Positions 8,045-18,000 of a stretch of DNA of 49,391 bases are shown piece after piece (the stretch's first letter is position 1; the number at the start of each line of letters is the position of its first letter). The notes beneath the pieces are model-generated. The model was given only the letters and a program-made list of their open reading frames with translations, did not search any database and had not been told where the DNA came from. The stretch comes from an uncultured Lachnospiraceae bacterium. GTDB lineage: Bacteria > Bacillota > Clostridia > Lachnospirales > Lachnospiraceae. The translations under genes and the position numbers were made by a program. The stretch lies in contig ONCT01000009.1 in NCBI GenBank assembly GCA_900316395.1, forward strand, positions 1 to 49,391, given 5' to 3'.

Positions 8045-8872
8045 ATGGGATTTTTTAAAGAATTTAAGGATGATTTTTCAGACGCAGTAGGTGAACTTGT
8101 CCCTGATGCTAATTATGAAGGCGAAGAAGAGAATCTCGAGACGTCAGATGATATGGTAGACACATTAGATGAAGAGATTGATGTAGATAACGAATTATCT
8201 AAGCTTGATGGACTCTTCGAGCAGGTATCTAAGAAGGTTGACAACAATGAGACAATTGCAGTAACAGATACTATAGAGCCTGAGAAGGAAGAAAAGCCAG
8301 AAGTTAAGGAAGAGAAGAAGGAAGAGAAGAAGGAGAGTAATAATATGGATACATTTCAGACATACACACCTGCAGATACAACTTCTAATACAGTTTCAAC
8401 ACCTGTATCAACAACATCTAATGTTGCAAGTGATGAGAATGCAGTAATTACTAAGGGTATGACAATTACAGGTAATCTTGAATCAACAGGTTCAATCAAT
8501 GTTGAAGGAACAGTTAATGGTGATATTACATGTAATGGTAAGCTCGTTATTGCAGGTTACGTTGAAGGAAATAGTAATTCTTCAGAGTTCTTCGCAGATT
8601 CAGCTAAGGTAGTTGGTGAAGTTAATACTACAGGTACAGCTAAGGTTGGCGTTGGTTCAGTAGTAGTTGGTAATATTGTTGCTACATCTGCAGTAATCGC
8701 TGGTGCTGTAAAGGGTGATATCGATGTACAGGGACCAGTTGTTGTAGATACATCAGCTGTAGTAGTTGGTAATATTAAGTCACGTTCAGTACAGATTAAC
8801 AATGGTGCTGTTATTGAAGGTTTCTGTTCACAGACATACGCAGATGTTGATGTTGAGGGATTATTTGGCTAA
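8045..8872 (+). CDS. Bactofilin-type polymer-forming cytoskeletal protein with long acidic N-terminus
   Basis: A 275-residue protein whose C-terminal half (about residues 135-270) is a bactofilin beta-helix: ITKGMTITGNLESTGSINVE, then repeated short strands with Gly, Val and Asn turns (VEGTVNGDITCNGKLVIAGY). Bactofilins polymerise without nucleotide and place wall enzymes. The first 130 residues are unusually long, acidic and probably disordered, with a lysine/glutamate-rich segment at about 80-100. The stop and the pyrH start overlap in TAATG (8870-8874), so translation is coupled. Pairing with the wall deacetylase upstream suggests that it scaffolds that enzyme; this is inference. Confidence 0.88.
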   Translation: MGFFKEFKDDFSDAVGELVPDANYEGEEENLETSDDMVDTLDEEIDVDNELSKLDGLFEQVSKKVDNNETIAVTDTIEPEKEEKPEVKEEKKEEKKESNNMDTFQTYTPADTTSNTVSTPVSTTSNVASDENAVITKGMTITGNLESTGSINVEGTVNGDITCNGKLVIAGYVEGNSNSSEFFADSAKVVGEVNTTGTAKVGVGSVVVGNIVATSAVIAGAVKGDIDVQGPVVVDTSAVVVGNIKSRSVQINNGAVIEGFCSQTYADVDVEGLFG

Positions 8873-9567
8873 TGAAGAGAGTATTATTAAAGCTTAGCGG
8901 CGAAGCCTTAGCAGGCGATAAAAAGACAGGCTTTGATGAGGCGACCTGTATTGAGGTTGCTAATCAGGTCAAAGCAATTGTAGATGCTAATGTTCAGGTT
9001 GGTATTGTTATTGGCGGCGGCAATTTTTGGCGTGGAAGAACAAGCAATACTATTGAAAGAACTAAGGCTGACCAAATAGGTATGCTTGCTACAGTTATGA
9101 ATTGTATATATGTATCTGAGATTTTTAGATACGTTGGAATGGACACTGTAGTTATGACACAGTTTGCCTGTGGTGATTGTTCTGTAATGTTTTCTAAGGA
9201 TGAAGCTATGAAGGCTTTATCAGAAGGCAAGGTAGTGTTCTTTGCAGGTGGAACAGGTCATCCGTATTTTTCAACAGATACGGCGACTACACTTAGAGCT
9301 ATTGAGATTGAAGCAGATGGAATTCTTCTTGCGAAATCAATTGATGGAGTGTATGACAGCGACCCTGCAACTAATCCAGATGCTAAGCGTTATGATAAGA
9401 TTTCTATTCAAGAAGTTATTGATAAGAGATTAGGAGTTGTGGACCTTACAGCTTCTATTATGTGCCTTGAGAATAAGATGCCAATGTATGTATTTGCTCT
9501 TAATGAGAAGAATAGCATTAGCAAGGCAATATCAGGTGATTTTAATGGTACAATAGTTACAAATTAG
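8872..9567 (+). CDS. pyrH: UMP kinase
   Basis: A 231-residue bacterial-type UMP kinase of the amino-acid-kinase fold. It phosphorylates UMP to UDP in the cytoplasm, and is usually activated by GTP and inhibited by UTP. The N-terminal RVLLKLSGEALAGD, the glycine loop IVIGGGNFWRG, AGGTGHPYFSTDTATTLRA and DGVYDSDPATNPDAKRYD are all diagnostic. Its start overlaps the bactofilin stop by one base, and frr follows after 12 bases, the conserved pyrH-frr order. The length is normal and no key motif is missing. Confidence 0.97.
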   Translation: MKRVLLKLSGEALAGDKKTGFDEATCIEVANQVKAIVDANVQVGIVIGGGNFWRGRTSNTIERTKADQIGMLATVMNCIYVSEIFRYVGMDTVVMTQFACGDCSVMFSKDEAMKALSEGKVVFFAGGTGHPYFSTDTATTLRAIEIEADGILLAKSIDGVYDSDPATNPDAKRYDKISIQEVIDKRLGVVDLTASIMCLENKMPMYVFALNEKNSISKAISGDFNGTIVTN

Positions 9568-9579
9568 GGGGAACTTTCA

Positions 9580-10134
9580 ATGGATGAGAGATTGGTAAAA
9601 TATGATGACAAGATGCAGAAATCATTAAACAACTTATATTCTGAGTATAACTCAATTCGTGCAGGTCGTGCTAATCCGCACGTGTTAGATTCAGTGCTTG
9701 TTGATTATTATGGTACACCTACTCCAATACAGCAGGTTGCTAATGTATCTGTTCCTGAGCCTAGATTAATTCAGATTCAACCATGGGAAGCTTCTATGGT
9801 TAAAGAAATTGAGAAGGCTATACAGACATCTGATGTTGGTATTAATCCTACTAATGATGGTAAGGTAATAAGATTAGTATTTCCTGAATTAACAGAGGAG
9901 CGCCGTAAGGAGCTTGCCAAGGATGTTAAAAAGAAGGGTGAGAACGCTAAGGTAGCTGTTAGAAATATAAGAAGAGATGCTAATGATTCCTTTAAGAAGC
10001 TATCTAAGGAAAGTGATATTTCTGAAGACGATATCAAGGAGTTAGAGGATAAAGCTCAGAAGTTAACAGATAGCTATATCAAGAAGATTGATGAAGCTGT
10101 TAGTGACAAGACAGAGGAAATTCTTAAAGTATAG
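9580..10134 (+). CDS. frr: Ribosome recycling factor
   Basis: A 184-residue RRF, the normal length. With EF-G it splits the post-termination ribosome. The sequence shows the family signature around RAGRANPHVLDSVLVDYYGT (residues 27-46), a domain II segment with PIQQVANVSVPEPR, and the long basic helix including ELTEERRKELAKDVKKKGEN and VAVRNIRRDAND. It is the last gene before a strong hairpin terminator at 10144-10173. The ribosome site GGGGGAA and the 12-base spacing show co-transcription with pyrH. Confidence 0.97.
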   Translation: MDERLVKYDDKMQKSLNNLYSEYNSIRAGRANPHVLDSVLVDYYGTPTPIQQVANVSVPEPRLIQIQPWEASMVKEIEKAIQTSDVGINPTNDGKVIRLVFPELTEERRKELAKDVKKKGENAKVAVRNIRRDANDSFKKLSKESDISEDDIKELEDKAQKLTDSYIKKIDEAVSDKTEEILKV

Positions 10135-10143
10135 TATAAAAAC

Positions 10144-10173
10144 AAAGGACACGAGGTTTTAGTGTCCTTTTTT
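10144..10173 (+). terminator. Intrinsic terminator after frr
   Basis: The stem AAAGGACAC/GTGTCCTTT has a 9-base loop and is followed by a run of six T that begins in the stem. Confidence 0.9.
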
Positions 10174-10204
10174 CAATAAGTAGAGAAATAATAGGAGAGA
10201 ATAT

Positions 10205-10900
10205 ATGGTTCCAAAGCATATTGCAATTATACTCGATGGTAACGGAAGATGGGCTAAGAAGCGTGGCCTTCCTCGTACGGCAGGTCATACTCAGGGTGCG
10301 AAGAATATTGAGACAATAAGTAGAGCAGCATATAAAATGGGTGTAAAATACCTAACAATATATGTGTTTTCTACTGAGAATTGGACAAGGCCTCAAAGTG
10401 AAGTTGATGCCATAATGAAATTGCTCAATAATTATCTGTCAGATTGTCTTAAAAATGCTAAGAAGAATAATATGCAAGTTAGAATTATTGGTGATAAAAC
10501 AAGACTTTCTGAGGATATGCAGGAAAAAATTGCCAAGCTTGAAGAAGTATCTAAGCAATATGATGGTCTCAATCTTAATGTGGCAATTAATTACGGTAGT
10601 CGTGATGAGATTGTAAGGGCTACAAAAAAGATTGCCACGAAGGTTAAAGACGGAGAAATAGATCCTAATGATATTACGATAGATATGATTAGTGATAATC
10701 TTGATACTAAGGAGATTCCTGACCCAGACCTTCTTATTAGAACTAGTGGAGAAGAGAGACTTTCTAATTATTTGCTTTGGCAATTAGCATATAGTGAGTT
10801 CTATTTTACAGATGTTCCATGGCCTGATTTCTCTAAGAAGGATTTAGAAGAGGCAATTGAGGAATACGGTAGAAGAAATAGAAGGTATGGGAACGTTTAG
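10205..10900 (+). CDS. uppS: Undecaprenyl (di-trans,poly-cis) diphosphate synthase
   Basis: A 231-residue cis-prenyltransferase. It adds isopentenyl units to farnesyl diphosphate to make the C55 lipid carrier for wall synthesis. The catalytic Asp11 lies in IAIILDGNGRWAKKRGLPR, the substrate loop TAGHTQGAKN follows, and the C-terminal signature RTSGEERLSNYLLWQLAYSE and DVPWPDF is complete. The AGGAGA ribosome site is just upstream of ATG 10205. A cluster of small competing hairpins separates it from cdsA. Order uppS-cdsA-dxr-rseP-ispG-polC is typical of Firmicutes. Confidence 0.97.
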   Translation: MVPKHIAIILDGNGRWAKKRGLPRTAGHTQGAKNIETISRAAYKMGVKYLTIYVFSTENWTRPQSEVDAIMKLLNNYLSDCLKNAKKNNMQVRIIGDKTRLSEDMQEKIAKLEEVSKQYDGLNLNVAINYGSRDEIVRATKKIATKVKDGEIDPNDITIDMISDNLDTKEIPDPDLLIRTSGEERLSNYLLWQLAYSEFYFTDVPWPDFSKKDLEEAIEEYGRRNRRYGNV

Positions 10901-10910
10901 TTGCCAGATT

Positions 10911-10944
10911 ACTTAGTAACGAATCGTTACCAAGTTTACTTGGT
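10911..10944 (+). promoter_or_regulatory. Two mutually exclusive hairpins between uppS and cdsA
   Basis: The segment 10911-10921 (ACTTAGTAACG) can pair with 10925-10935 (CGTTACCAAGT). The same ACCAAG (10929-10934) can instead pair with CTTGGT (10939-10944). Only one can form at a time. No T run follows, so a classic terminator is not evident. It could be a processing or translation-control site for cdsA. Confidence 0.45.
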
Positions 10945-10967
10945 CGCGTAAAGTAGAAGGAGATAAA

Positions 10968-11813
10968 ATGTCAGATAAATCAGTAGATAATAAATCAAGT
11001 AAGAAATCAGGCTTTATTCAAAGGCTTATCTCAGGAATTGTACTTGTTGCAATTCTTCTTGTGATAATTATTACAGGAGGACCTGTGCTTTTAGTATCAA
11101 TGGGGATTATATCCATTATTGGTATGTGGGAGCTTTATAGAGTATTTAATGTACATAAGAAATTAGCAGGTATATTTGGATATGTGTTCTGTGCTTTGTT
11201 CTATGCTAATTTGCAGTTTGGCTTTTTGAGAGAAACATACTTGTTATTCGTAGTATTTTTGATTGTGGAGCTGGCTATATTTGTATTCTCATATCCTAAT
11301 TATAAAGCAGAACAGATAATGGCAGTATTCTTTGGATTGTTCTATGTTGGTGTAATGATATCTTTCATTTACCAGACTAGGTGTCTGCCAAATAATGGAG
11401 CTTTCGTTGTATGGCTGATATTCTGTTGCTCATGGGGTGCCGATACCTGTGCTTATTGTGTTGGAATGTTATTTGGTAAGCATAAGATGTCGCCAAAGCT
11501 TAGTCCTAAGAAATCAGTTGAGGGTGCTATCGGTGGTATTGTTGGCGCTGCATTAATTGCTGCAATTTACTTAATAATTGTAAGAAACTATATGAATATT
11601 GTATGGCTTGATATTGTTATTCTGTCAGGAGTTGTTGCTGTTGGTGCCTTTATCTCTATAATAGGTGATCTCGCTGCTTCAGCAATTAAGAGATTCTATG
11701 ATATTAAGGATTATGGCAAGCTGATTCCTGGTCATGGAGGAATTCTAGACAGATTTGACTCTGTAATCATTACAGCACCAATAATTTATATGTTATCATT
11801 CTATTTTGCATAG
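10968..11813 (+). CDS. cdsA: Phosphatidate cytidylyltransferase (CDP-diglyceride synthase)
   Basis: A 281-residue polytopic membrane enzyme that makes CDP-diacylglycerol from CTP and phosphatidic acid, the branch point of phospholipid synthesis. About seven or eight hydrophobic helices span residues 17-280. The C-terminal family signature is intact: IKRFYDIKDYGKLIPGHGGI followed by LDRFDS. The middle has KMSPKLSPKKSVEGAIGG, also typical. The N-terminal 15 residues are polar and Ser/Lys rich. AGGAG lies before ATG 10968, and the stop overlaps the dxr ribosome site. Confidence 0.96.
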   Translation: MSDKSVDNKSSKKSGFIQRLISGIVLVAILLVIIITGGPVLLVSMGIISIIGMWELYRVFNVHKKLAGIFGYVFCALFYANLQFGFLRETYLLFVVFLIVELAIFVFSYPNYKAEQIMAVFFGLFYVGVMISFIYQTRCLPNNGAFVVWLIFCCSWGADTCAYCVGMLFGKHKMSPKLSPKKSVEGAIGGIVGAALIAAIYLIIVRNYMNIVWLDIVILSGVVAVGAFISIIGDLAASAIKRFYDIKDYGKLIPGHGGILDRFDSVIITAPIIYMLSFYFA

Positions 11814-11823
11814 GAGGAACAAA

Positions 11824-12963
11824 ATGAGAAAAATTGCTATTCTTGGTACAACAGGTTCTATAGGAACACAGACGCTTTCTATTGTAGAAGAGAAGAAGGA
11901 CCTTGACGTTGTTGCAATGTCCTGTGGCTCTAATATTGATTTGTTTGAAAAGCAAATTAGAAAGTTTGGCCCTAAGCTTGTGTCCTGCGGAAGCGAAGAT
12001 AAGGCCAACGCTCTTAGGGAAAGAATAGCAGATCTTAATATAGAAGTATTGTCAGGAATGGATGGGCTTGTTGCAGTGGCAACACATAGCGAAGCTGAAA
12101 TTGTTGTTACAGCTATTGTTGGAATGCTTGGAATAAGACCAACTGTTGCTGCTATTAATGCTGGAAAGGATATTGCCCTTGCTAATAAAGAAACACTTGT
12201 TACAGCAGGACATATCATAATGCCACTATCTAAGGAGAAGAACATATCAATCCTTCCTGTTGATAGTGAGCATTCTGCAATATTCCAATCCTTGCAGGGT
12301 AATGAAGGTAATAAAATACATAAGATATTACTTACTGCAAGTGGTGGACCTTTTAGAGGATTTACCAGTAAGCAGTTACAAGATGTAACCCTAGAAGATG
12401 CCCTAAAGCATCCTAACTGGGACATGGGCAATAAAATAACCATCGACTCTGCTACAATGGTTAACAAAGGCTTAGAGGTGATGGAGGCCAAATGGTTATT
12501 TGGAGTTGATTTAGACAGAATTGAAGTGGTAGTTCATCCTGAGTCAATTCTTCATTCTGCCGTAGAATATGATGATGGTGCTGTAGTAGGTCAGTTAGGC
12601 TTACCTGATATGAGACTACCAATTCAGTATGCTTTATATTATCCGAAGAGGCTTCCTATGTCAGGAGAGTATCTTGATTTGTTCAAGATTGGTTCTCTTA
12701 CATTTGAAAAGCCTGATATGAATGTATTTGTTGGACTAAAGCTTGCCATTGAAGCACAAAGACAGGGTGGCAATGTACCTACAATATTTAATGCTGCAAA
12801 CGAGAAAGCAGTAGCGTTGTTTTTGAATAAGAAGATTAGTTTTACTGATATATACAGACTGATTGAAGATTCTATGAATAGTATTGAGGTTATTAAAGAA
12901 CCTAACCTTGATGAGATTCTTTATACTGAACAGGAAGTATATAAGTATTTATCAAAATACTAG
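11824..12963 (+). CDS. dxr: 1-deoxy-D-xylulose-5-phosphate reductoisomerase
   Basis: The second step of the MEP isoprenoid pathway, turning DXP into MEP with NADPH and a divalent metal. I place the start at ATG 11824 (MRKIAILGTTGSIGTQTL), with AGGAGG at 11812-11817. A frame extension six codons upstream would overlap cdsA and lacks conservation. The 379-residue product has the Rossmann motif GTTGSIG at the N-terminus, ANKETLVTAGH, the metal-site DSEHSAIFQ, GGPFRG, HPNWDMGNKITIDSATMVNK and the substrate-loop residues. rseP and ispG follow, so two MEP enzymes share this operon with lipid-carrier synthesis. Confidence 0.97.
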   Translation: MRKIAILGTTGSIGTQTLSIVEEKKDLDVVAMSCGSNIDLFEKQIRKFGPKLVSCGSEDKANALRERIADLNIEVLSGMDGLVAVATHSEAEIVVTAIVGMLGIRPTVAAINAGKDIALANKETLVTAGHIIMPLSKEKNISILPVDSEHSAIFQSLQGNEGNKIHKILLTASGGPFRGFTSKQLQDVTLEDALKHPNWDMGNKITIDSATMVNKGLEVMEAKWLFGVDLDRIEVVVHPESILHSAVEYDDGAVVGQLGLPDMRLPIQYALYYPKRLPMSGEYLDLFKIGSLTFEKPDMNVFVGLKLAIEAQRQGGNVPTIFNAANEKAVALFLNKKISFTDIYRLIEDSMNSIEVIKEPNLDEILYTEQEVYKYLSKY

Positions 12964-12978
12964 AGTGGAGATTACTTA

Positions 12979-14019
12979 ATGCTTAAGATTTTAATTGCGA
13001 TTATAATTTTTAGTTTTATAGTTATATTCCATGAATTAGGCCATTTCTGGGTTGCTAAAATGTGTGACGTTAAGGTCAATGAATTCTGGCTTGGAATGGG
13101 TCCTACGTTGCTTCATTTTACTAAGGGAGAGACTAAGTATTGTCTTAAATTACTTCCTTTTGGTGGAGCATGTGTAATGGAAGGTGAGGATGAAGAAAGT
13201 GATGACGAGAGGGCTTTCAATAAGAAGCCGGTATGGAAGCGCTTCTTAATTGTTGCTGCGGGGCCTTTTAATAACTTTATCCTTGCAGCTGTACTATGCT
13301 TTATTGTAATTGCGACGGTGGGAATTGACAAGCCAGTTGTTGACTCTGTTTCTGAAGGCTATAGTGCTGCTGAACAAGGGATTCAGCCTGGAGATGAGAT
13401 AATATATCTTGATAATTACAGAGTTCATTTTTCTCATGAGATTTCTGCATACGTATTTTTCCATAAAGAAGATACAATTGAAATGACCTATGAGAGAAAT
13501 GGTGATAGAAATTCAGTTTATGTTACACCTAGGCTTAAGGAGGATACAGGCAAGTATCTTATAGGCGTCAACTGGGAAGGTGGATATGAGAAGGGTAATT
13601 TCTTCGAGAATATATACTACGGAATGTGCCAGATGAAGTATTATATATATACTACCTTCAAGAGTTTATCGGCACTTATTACAGGGCAGGTATCTATTAA
13701 GGAGATGTCAGGACCTGTTGGAATTGTCAAGGTTATTGGCGATACTTATGAAAAGTCAAAGGATTCAGGGGCGTTAGCAGTTGTAATGAATCTGTTGAAT
13801 CTAGCGGCACTTCTTTCTGCCAACCTGGTTGTAATGAATCTACTGCCTCTTCCTGCACTTGATGGGGGAAGACTTGTCCTGTTTATTGTAGAAGCCATTA
13901 GAGGCAAGAAACTAAATGAGAAGATAGAAGGTAAGATTCATTTTGTTGGACTTGTCCTATTAATGGGACTGATGGTGTTTATAATGTATAATGATATAGT
14001 TAAAATATTCTTTAGCTGA
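12979..14019 (+). CDS. rseP: Site-2 intramembrane metalloprotease RseP
   Basis: A 346-residue membrane protease. The zinc-binding HELGH is at residues 18-22 in the first membrane helix, and the third ligand is Asp295 in LPLPALDGGRL near the C-terminal helices. One PDZ domain lies at about 115-190, with GIQPGDEIIYLD as its recognisable strand. Family members cut anti-sigma factors or leftover signal peptides within the membrane. Four hydrophobic helices fit the usual topology. It is sandwiched between dxr and ispG with 12-15 base gaps. The specific substrate here is unknown. Confidence 0.95.
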   Translation: MLKILIAIIIFSFIVIFHELGHFWVAKMCDVKVNEFWLGMGPTLLHFTKGETKYCLKLLPFGGACVMEGEDEESDDERAFNKKPVWKRFLIVAAGPFNNFILAAVLCFIVIATVGIDKPVVDSVSEGYSAAEQGIQPGDEIIYLDNYRVHFSHEISAYVFFHKEDTIEMTYERNGDRNSVYVTPRLKEDTGKYLIGVNWEGGYEKGNFFENIYYGMCQMKYYIYTTFKSLSALITGQVSIKEMSGPVGIVKVIGDTYEKSKDSGALAVVMNLLNLAALLSANLVVMNLLPLPALDGGRLVLFIVEAIRGKKLNEKIEGKIHFVGLVLLMGLMVFIMYNDIVKIFFS

Positions 14020-14031
14020 TAGGGGGATTAT

Positions 14032-15087
14032 ATGGGAAGAAATGATACGAAGGTAATTCATATTGGTGACAGAGTAATAGGTGGTGGCAATCCAATTCTT
14101 ATTCAGTCTATGACCAATACTAAGACAGATGATGTTGAAGCTACAGTGGCACAGATTAATAAGCTAGCTGATGCTGGATGCGATATTATAAGGTGTGCCG
14201 TTCCTAATATGGAAGCGGCTAATGCACTTTCTTCCATTAAGAGTAGAATTGACATACCTCTTGTGGCAGATATACATTTTGATTATAAGCTGGCTATTGC
14301 TGCAATTGAAAATGGTGCTGATAAGATTAGGATTAATCCTGGTAATATCGGTTCAACTGATAGAATCAAGGCGGTTGTAGATGCAGCCAAGGATAAGAAT
14401 ATTCCTATTAGGGTAGGTGTTAATTCTGGTTCCTTAGAAAAAGAAATTGTTGAAAAAAATGGCGGTGTTACAGCTGAAGGGATTGTTGAATCAGCCATTG
14501 ATAAGGTAAGAATAATTGAAGATTTGGGATATGACAATCTGGTTGTTAGTATTAAGTCATCTGATGTACTTATGTGTGTTAAAGCGCATGAATTAGTTTC
14601 GAAAGAGATTAATTATCCCCTTCATGTAGGCATTACAGAATCAGGGACAATTATTTCAGGTAATATTAAGTCATCTATAGGACTAGGATTAATTCTAAAT
14701 CAGGGTATTGGTGATACAATTAGAGTATCACTAACTGGAGACCCATTAGAAGAGATTAAGTCTGCAAAGCTAATTCTTAGAACTCTTGGATTAAGACAGG
14801 GTGGAATAGAAGTAGTATCTTGCCCTACCTGTGGTAGAACGCAGATTGACCTTATATCTCTCGCTAATCAGGTTGAGAATATGGTTGCTGATATTCCTCT
14901 TAATATCAAGGTGGCTGTTATGGGATGTGTTGTTAACGGCCCTGGTGAAGCTAAAGAAGCAGATATAGGTATTGCTGGTGGAATTAATGAAGGTCTTATT
15001 ATTAAGAAGGGTGAGATTATTAAGAAGGTTCCCGAAGATAAGCTAATTAGTGAATTAAGAAATGAACTACTTAATTGGAGTGAATAG
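14032..15087 (+). CDS. ispG: (E)-4-hydroxy-3-methylbut-2-enyl-diphosphate synthase
   Basis: A 351-residue MEP-pathway enzyme that reduces MEcPP to HMBPP using a [4Fe-4S] cluster. The N-terminal TIM barrel includes PILIQSMTNTKTDDVEATV and VADIHFDYKLA. The cluster domain holds Cys residues in VVSCPTCGRTQIDL and VMGCVVNGPGEAKEADIG plus the catalytic Glu after it. It is the short bacterial form, without the extra insertion of plant enzymes. A GGGGGA ribosome site sits 13 bases after the rseP stop. polC begins 6 bases downstream. Confidence 0.97.
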   Translation: MGRNDTKVIHIGDRVIGGGNPILIQSMTNTKTDDVEATVAQINKLADAGCDIIRCAVPNMEAANALSSIKSRIDIPLVADIHFDYKLAIAAIENGADKIRINPGNIGSTDRIKAVVDAAKDKNIPIRVGVNSGSLEKEIVEKNGGVTAEGIVESAIDKVRIIEDLGYDNLVVSIKSSDVLMCVKAHELVSKEINYPLHVGITESGTIISGNIKSSIGLGLILNQGIGDTIRVSLTGDPLEEIKSAKLILRTLGLRQGGIEVVSCPTCGRTQIDLISLANQVENMVADIPLNIKVAVMGCVVNGPGEAKEADIGIAGGINEGLIIKKGEIIKKVPEDKLISELRNELLNWSE

Positions 15088-15093
15088 ATATCT

Positions 15094-18000
15094 ATGGACA
15101 AACTGTTTTTTGAAGCATTTCCAAGCATACAATTAGATAATGATTTGCATAATGCATTGAATGATTCAATGGTAACTAAGGTAAGTACTAACAGCTCGAA
15201 GGATGCTGTTAGTGTTTACCTTTATTGTCGTAGAGTAATTCCTAAAAGAAGAATTAGAACTCTAGAAGAACAGATTAAGAAGCAGATTTTTTCTTATGAT
15301 GATATCAAGATAAATGTTATTGAGAAGTTCGAATTGTCTTCTCAATACAGTGTTGAGTCTTTTTATAATGAATATATTGATAGCATATATCATGAGATTA
15401 GCGAATATAGTTCATATATGTTGGCTGTAATTAAGAGGGCTGATTTTGAATTTGAAGAAGATAAGCTGACTATTGTTCTTGAGGATAATATGTTTACCCG
15501 AAGTAGAGAGGAAGAGATTATACATATATTTCATTCGATTTTCTGTGATAGAGCAGGGTTAAATGTAATAGTTGATGTGGATTATAAGGAGGCTACTAAG
15601 ACTAATTATCAAGAGAAGAATGAAACATATATTAGGAATAAGGTTGATAAGATAGTTGACAGACTTGAAGAGATTAAGGAAAGAGAAGAAGAGGAAAGAG
15701 AGGAGGATGTTGTAGGCAGTAATAATAAGGGTAAGCAGAATAATAAGAGAACCTATGGTCTTGTCAGATCTAGCAATAAAGATGTAATGTATGGCAAGGA
15801 TTTCGATGGTGATGCCATTAATATTAGCGAACTTAATGATGCTGATTGTGGTAATTATGTTATTATTTCTGGAGAGATTTTTGGAATAGATTATAGAGAA
15901 ATTCGTAATGAGAAGACAATTGCTACAGTATCAATTTATGATGGCTCTGATTCCATTGATATTAAGTTCTTCCTTAGGAATGATCTGCTTTCAGAATTCA
16001 AATCACATTTTAAAGAAAAACAAGGAATTAAAGTTAAAGGTATACTTGACTATGACAACTTTACGAAGGAGACTAACATATCGAGGATAGAAGGCGTTAA
16101 GAAGACTTCTATAGCTTCTAGCGTTAGGATGGATAATTCTATTGAGAAAAGGGTAGAATTACATTGTCATACTAAGTTCTCCGAGATGGATGGTGTATCA
16201 TACGCTACTGATATATATAAACAGGCTAAGAAATGGGGGCATAAGGCATTGGCAATTACTGACCATGGCGTTGTTCAGGCATTTACAGAAAAAGGATTAA
16301 TGCATGGAGCCTATGATGATCCTGACTTTAAGATGATACTTGGCTGCGAGGCATATATAGTTGATGATTATAAAGGTGTAGTGACTAACTCAAAAGGCCA
16401 GAGCCTTCATAATACCTATGTTGTATTTGATATAGAAACAATAGGACGAAATGCATATAAGGATAAGATTATAGAAATTGGCGCTGTCAAAGTCGAGGAT
16501 GATAAGATAGTTGATAAATATTCTACATTTGTTAATCCTAAGAGGCCTATTCCTTATGAGATATTTCAACTAACATCTATTACAGATGATGATGTTATTG
16601 ATGCGCCAACAATTGATAAGGTGCTTCCTGAATTTCTTGATTTTTGTGAAGATTGCATTATGGTAGCGCATAATGCTGATTTTGATATGGGATTTATAAT
16701 TGCAAATGCTAATGAGTTAGGTATTACATTAGATAAAACCTATGTTGATACCTTAGGCTTAGCAAGATTCCTGCTTCATGATATAAGCAAATTCACATTA
16801 GATGCTGTTGCTAAGAAGCTGAAGATTAAGCTTGAACATCACCATAGGGCTGTGGATGATGCTTTATGTACAGCGTATATATTTATCGATTTTTATAAGA
16901 GGCTGATTAAGCAGGAAATTGATAATTTAGATGATATAAATGAGAAATTCATTATGGATGAAAAAGCAATAAGTAAGCTTTTTTCATATCATTGTATTAT
17001 ATTAGCTAAGAATGATATTGGAAGGATTAATCTATATAAGCTAATCTCAGATTCGCACCTTAAGTATTTTAACAGAAGGCCTAAGATGCCTAAGAGTCTG
17101 ATTAATGAGTATAGGGAGGGACTAATTATTGGTTCTGCTTGTGAAGCAGGAGAATTATATAGAGCTCTTCTTGAAGGAAAAAGTGATGAAGAAATTGCTA
17201 GGATTGTAGATTTCTATGATTATCTTGAATTACAGCCTGTAGGTAATAATGAATTCATGGTTTCAAGTTCAAAATATGATATTGAATCATTAGAGGACAT
17301 TAGAGATATTAATAGACAGATTGTTCGATTAGGTCAGAAGTTCAATAAGCTAGTGTGCGCTACCTGTGATGTACATTTCTTAAATCCAGAGGATGAAGTA
17401 TATAGAAGAATTATAATGGCAGGTAAGGGTTTTGATGATGCAGATGACCAGGCACCTCTATATCTTCATACAACAGATGAGATGCTAGATGAATTCGCTT
17501 ATCTTGGATATGACAAGGCGAAAGAAATTGTTATTACTAATACTAACAAGATAGCAGATATGTGCGACAGAATTAAGCCAGTTCGACCTGACAAATGTCC
17601 TCCTGTAATCGAGAATTCTGACCAGATGTTAAGGGATATATGCTATAACAAGGCCCATGAGATGTATGGTGAGGATTTACCTGAGGTTGTATCAGAAAGG
17701 TTAGAGCGTGAGCTTAATTCTATTATTGGTAATGGCTACGCCGTAATGTATATTATAGCTCAAAAACTTGTATGGAAGTCAGTAGAGGATGGATATCTTG
17801 TTGGCTCTCGTGGTTCTGTTGGTTCCTCATTTGCAGCTACAATGGCAGGTATTACAGAGGTTAATCCATTAAGTCCACATTACTTATGTCCTAAATGTCA
17901 TTATGCCGAGTTTGATTCAGATGATGTTAAAGAATTTGCTGGTCGCGCCGGATGTGATATGCCAGATAAGACATGTCCTAATTGTGGTACACCTTTGTCC

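Noticed and set aside
11796..12491. Minus-strand 231-codon frame over dxr
   Set aside because: It is antisense to the conserved dxr motifs and has no start signals.
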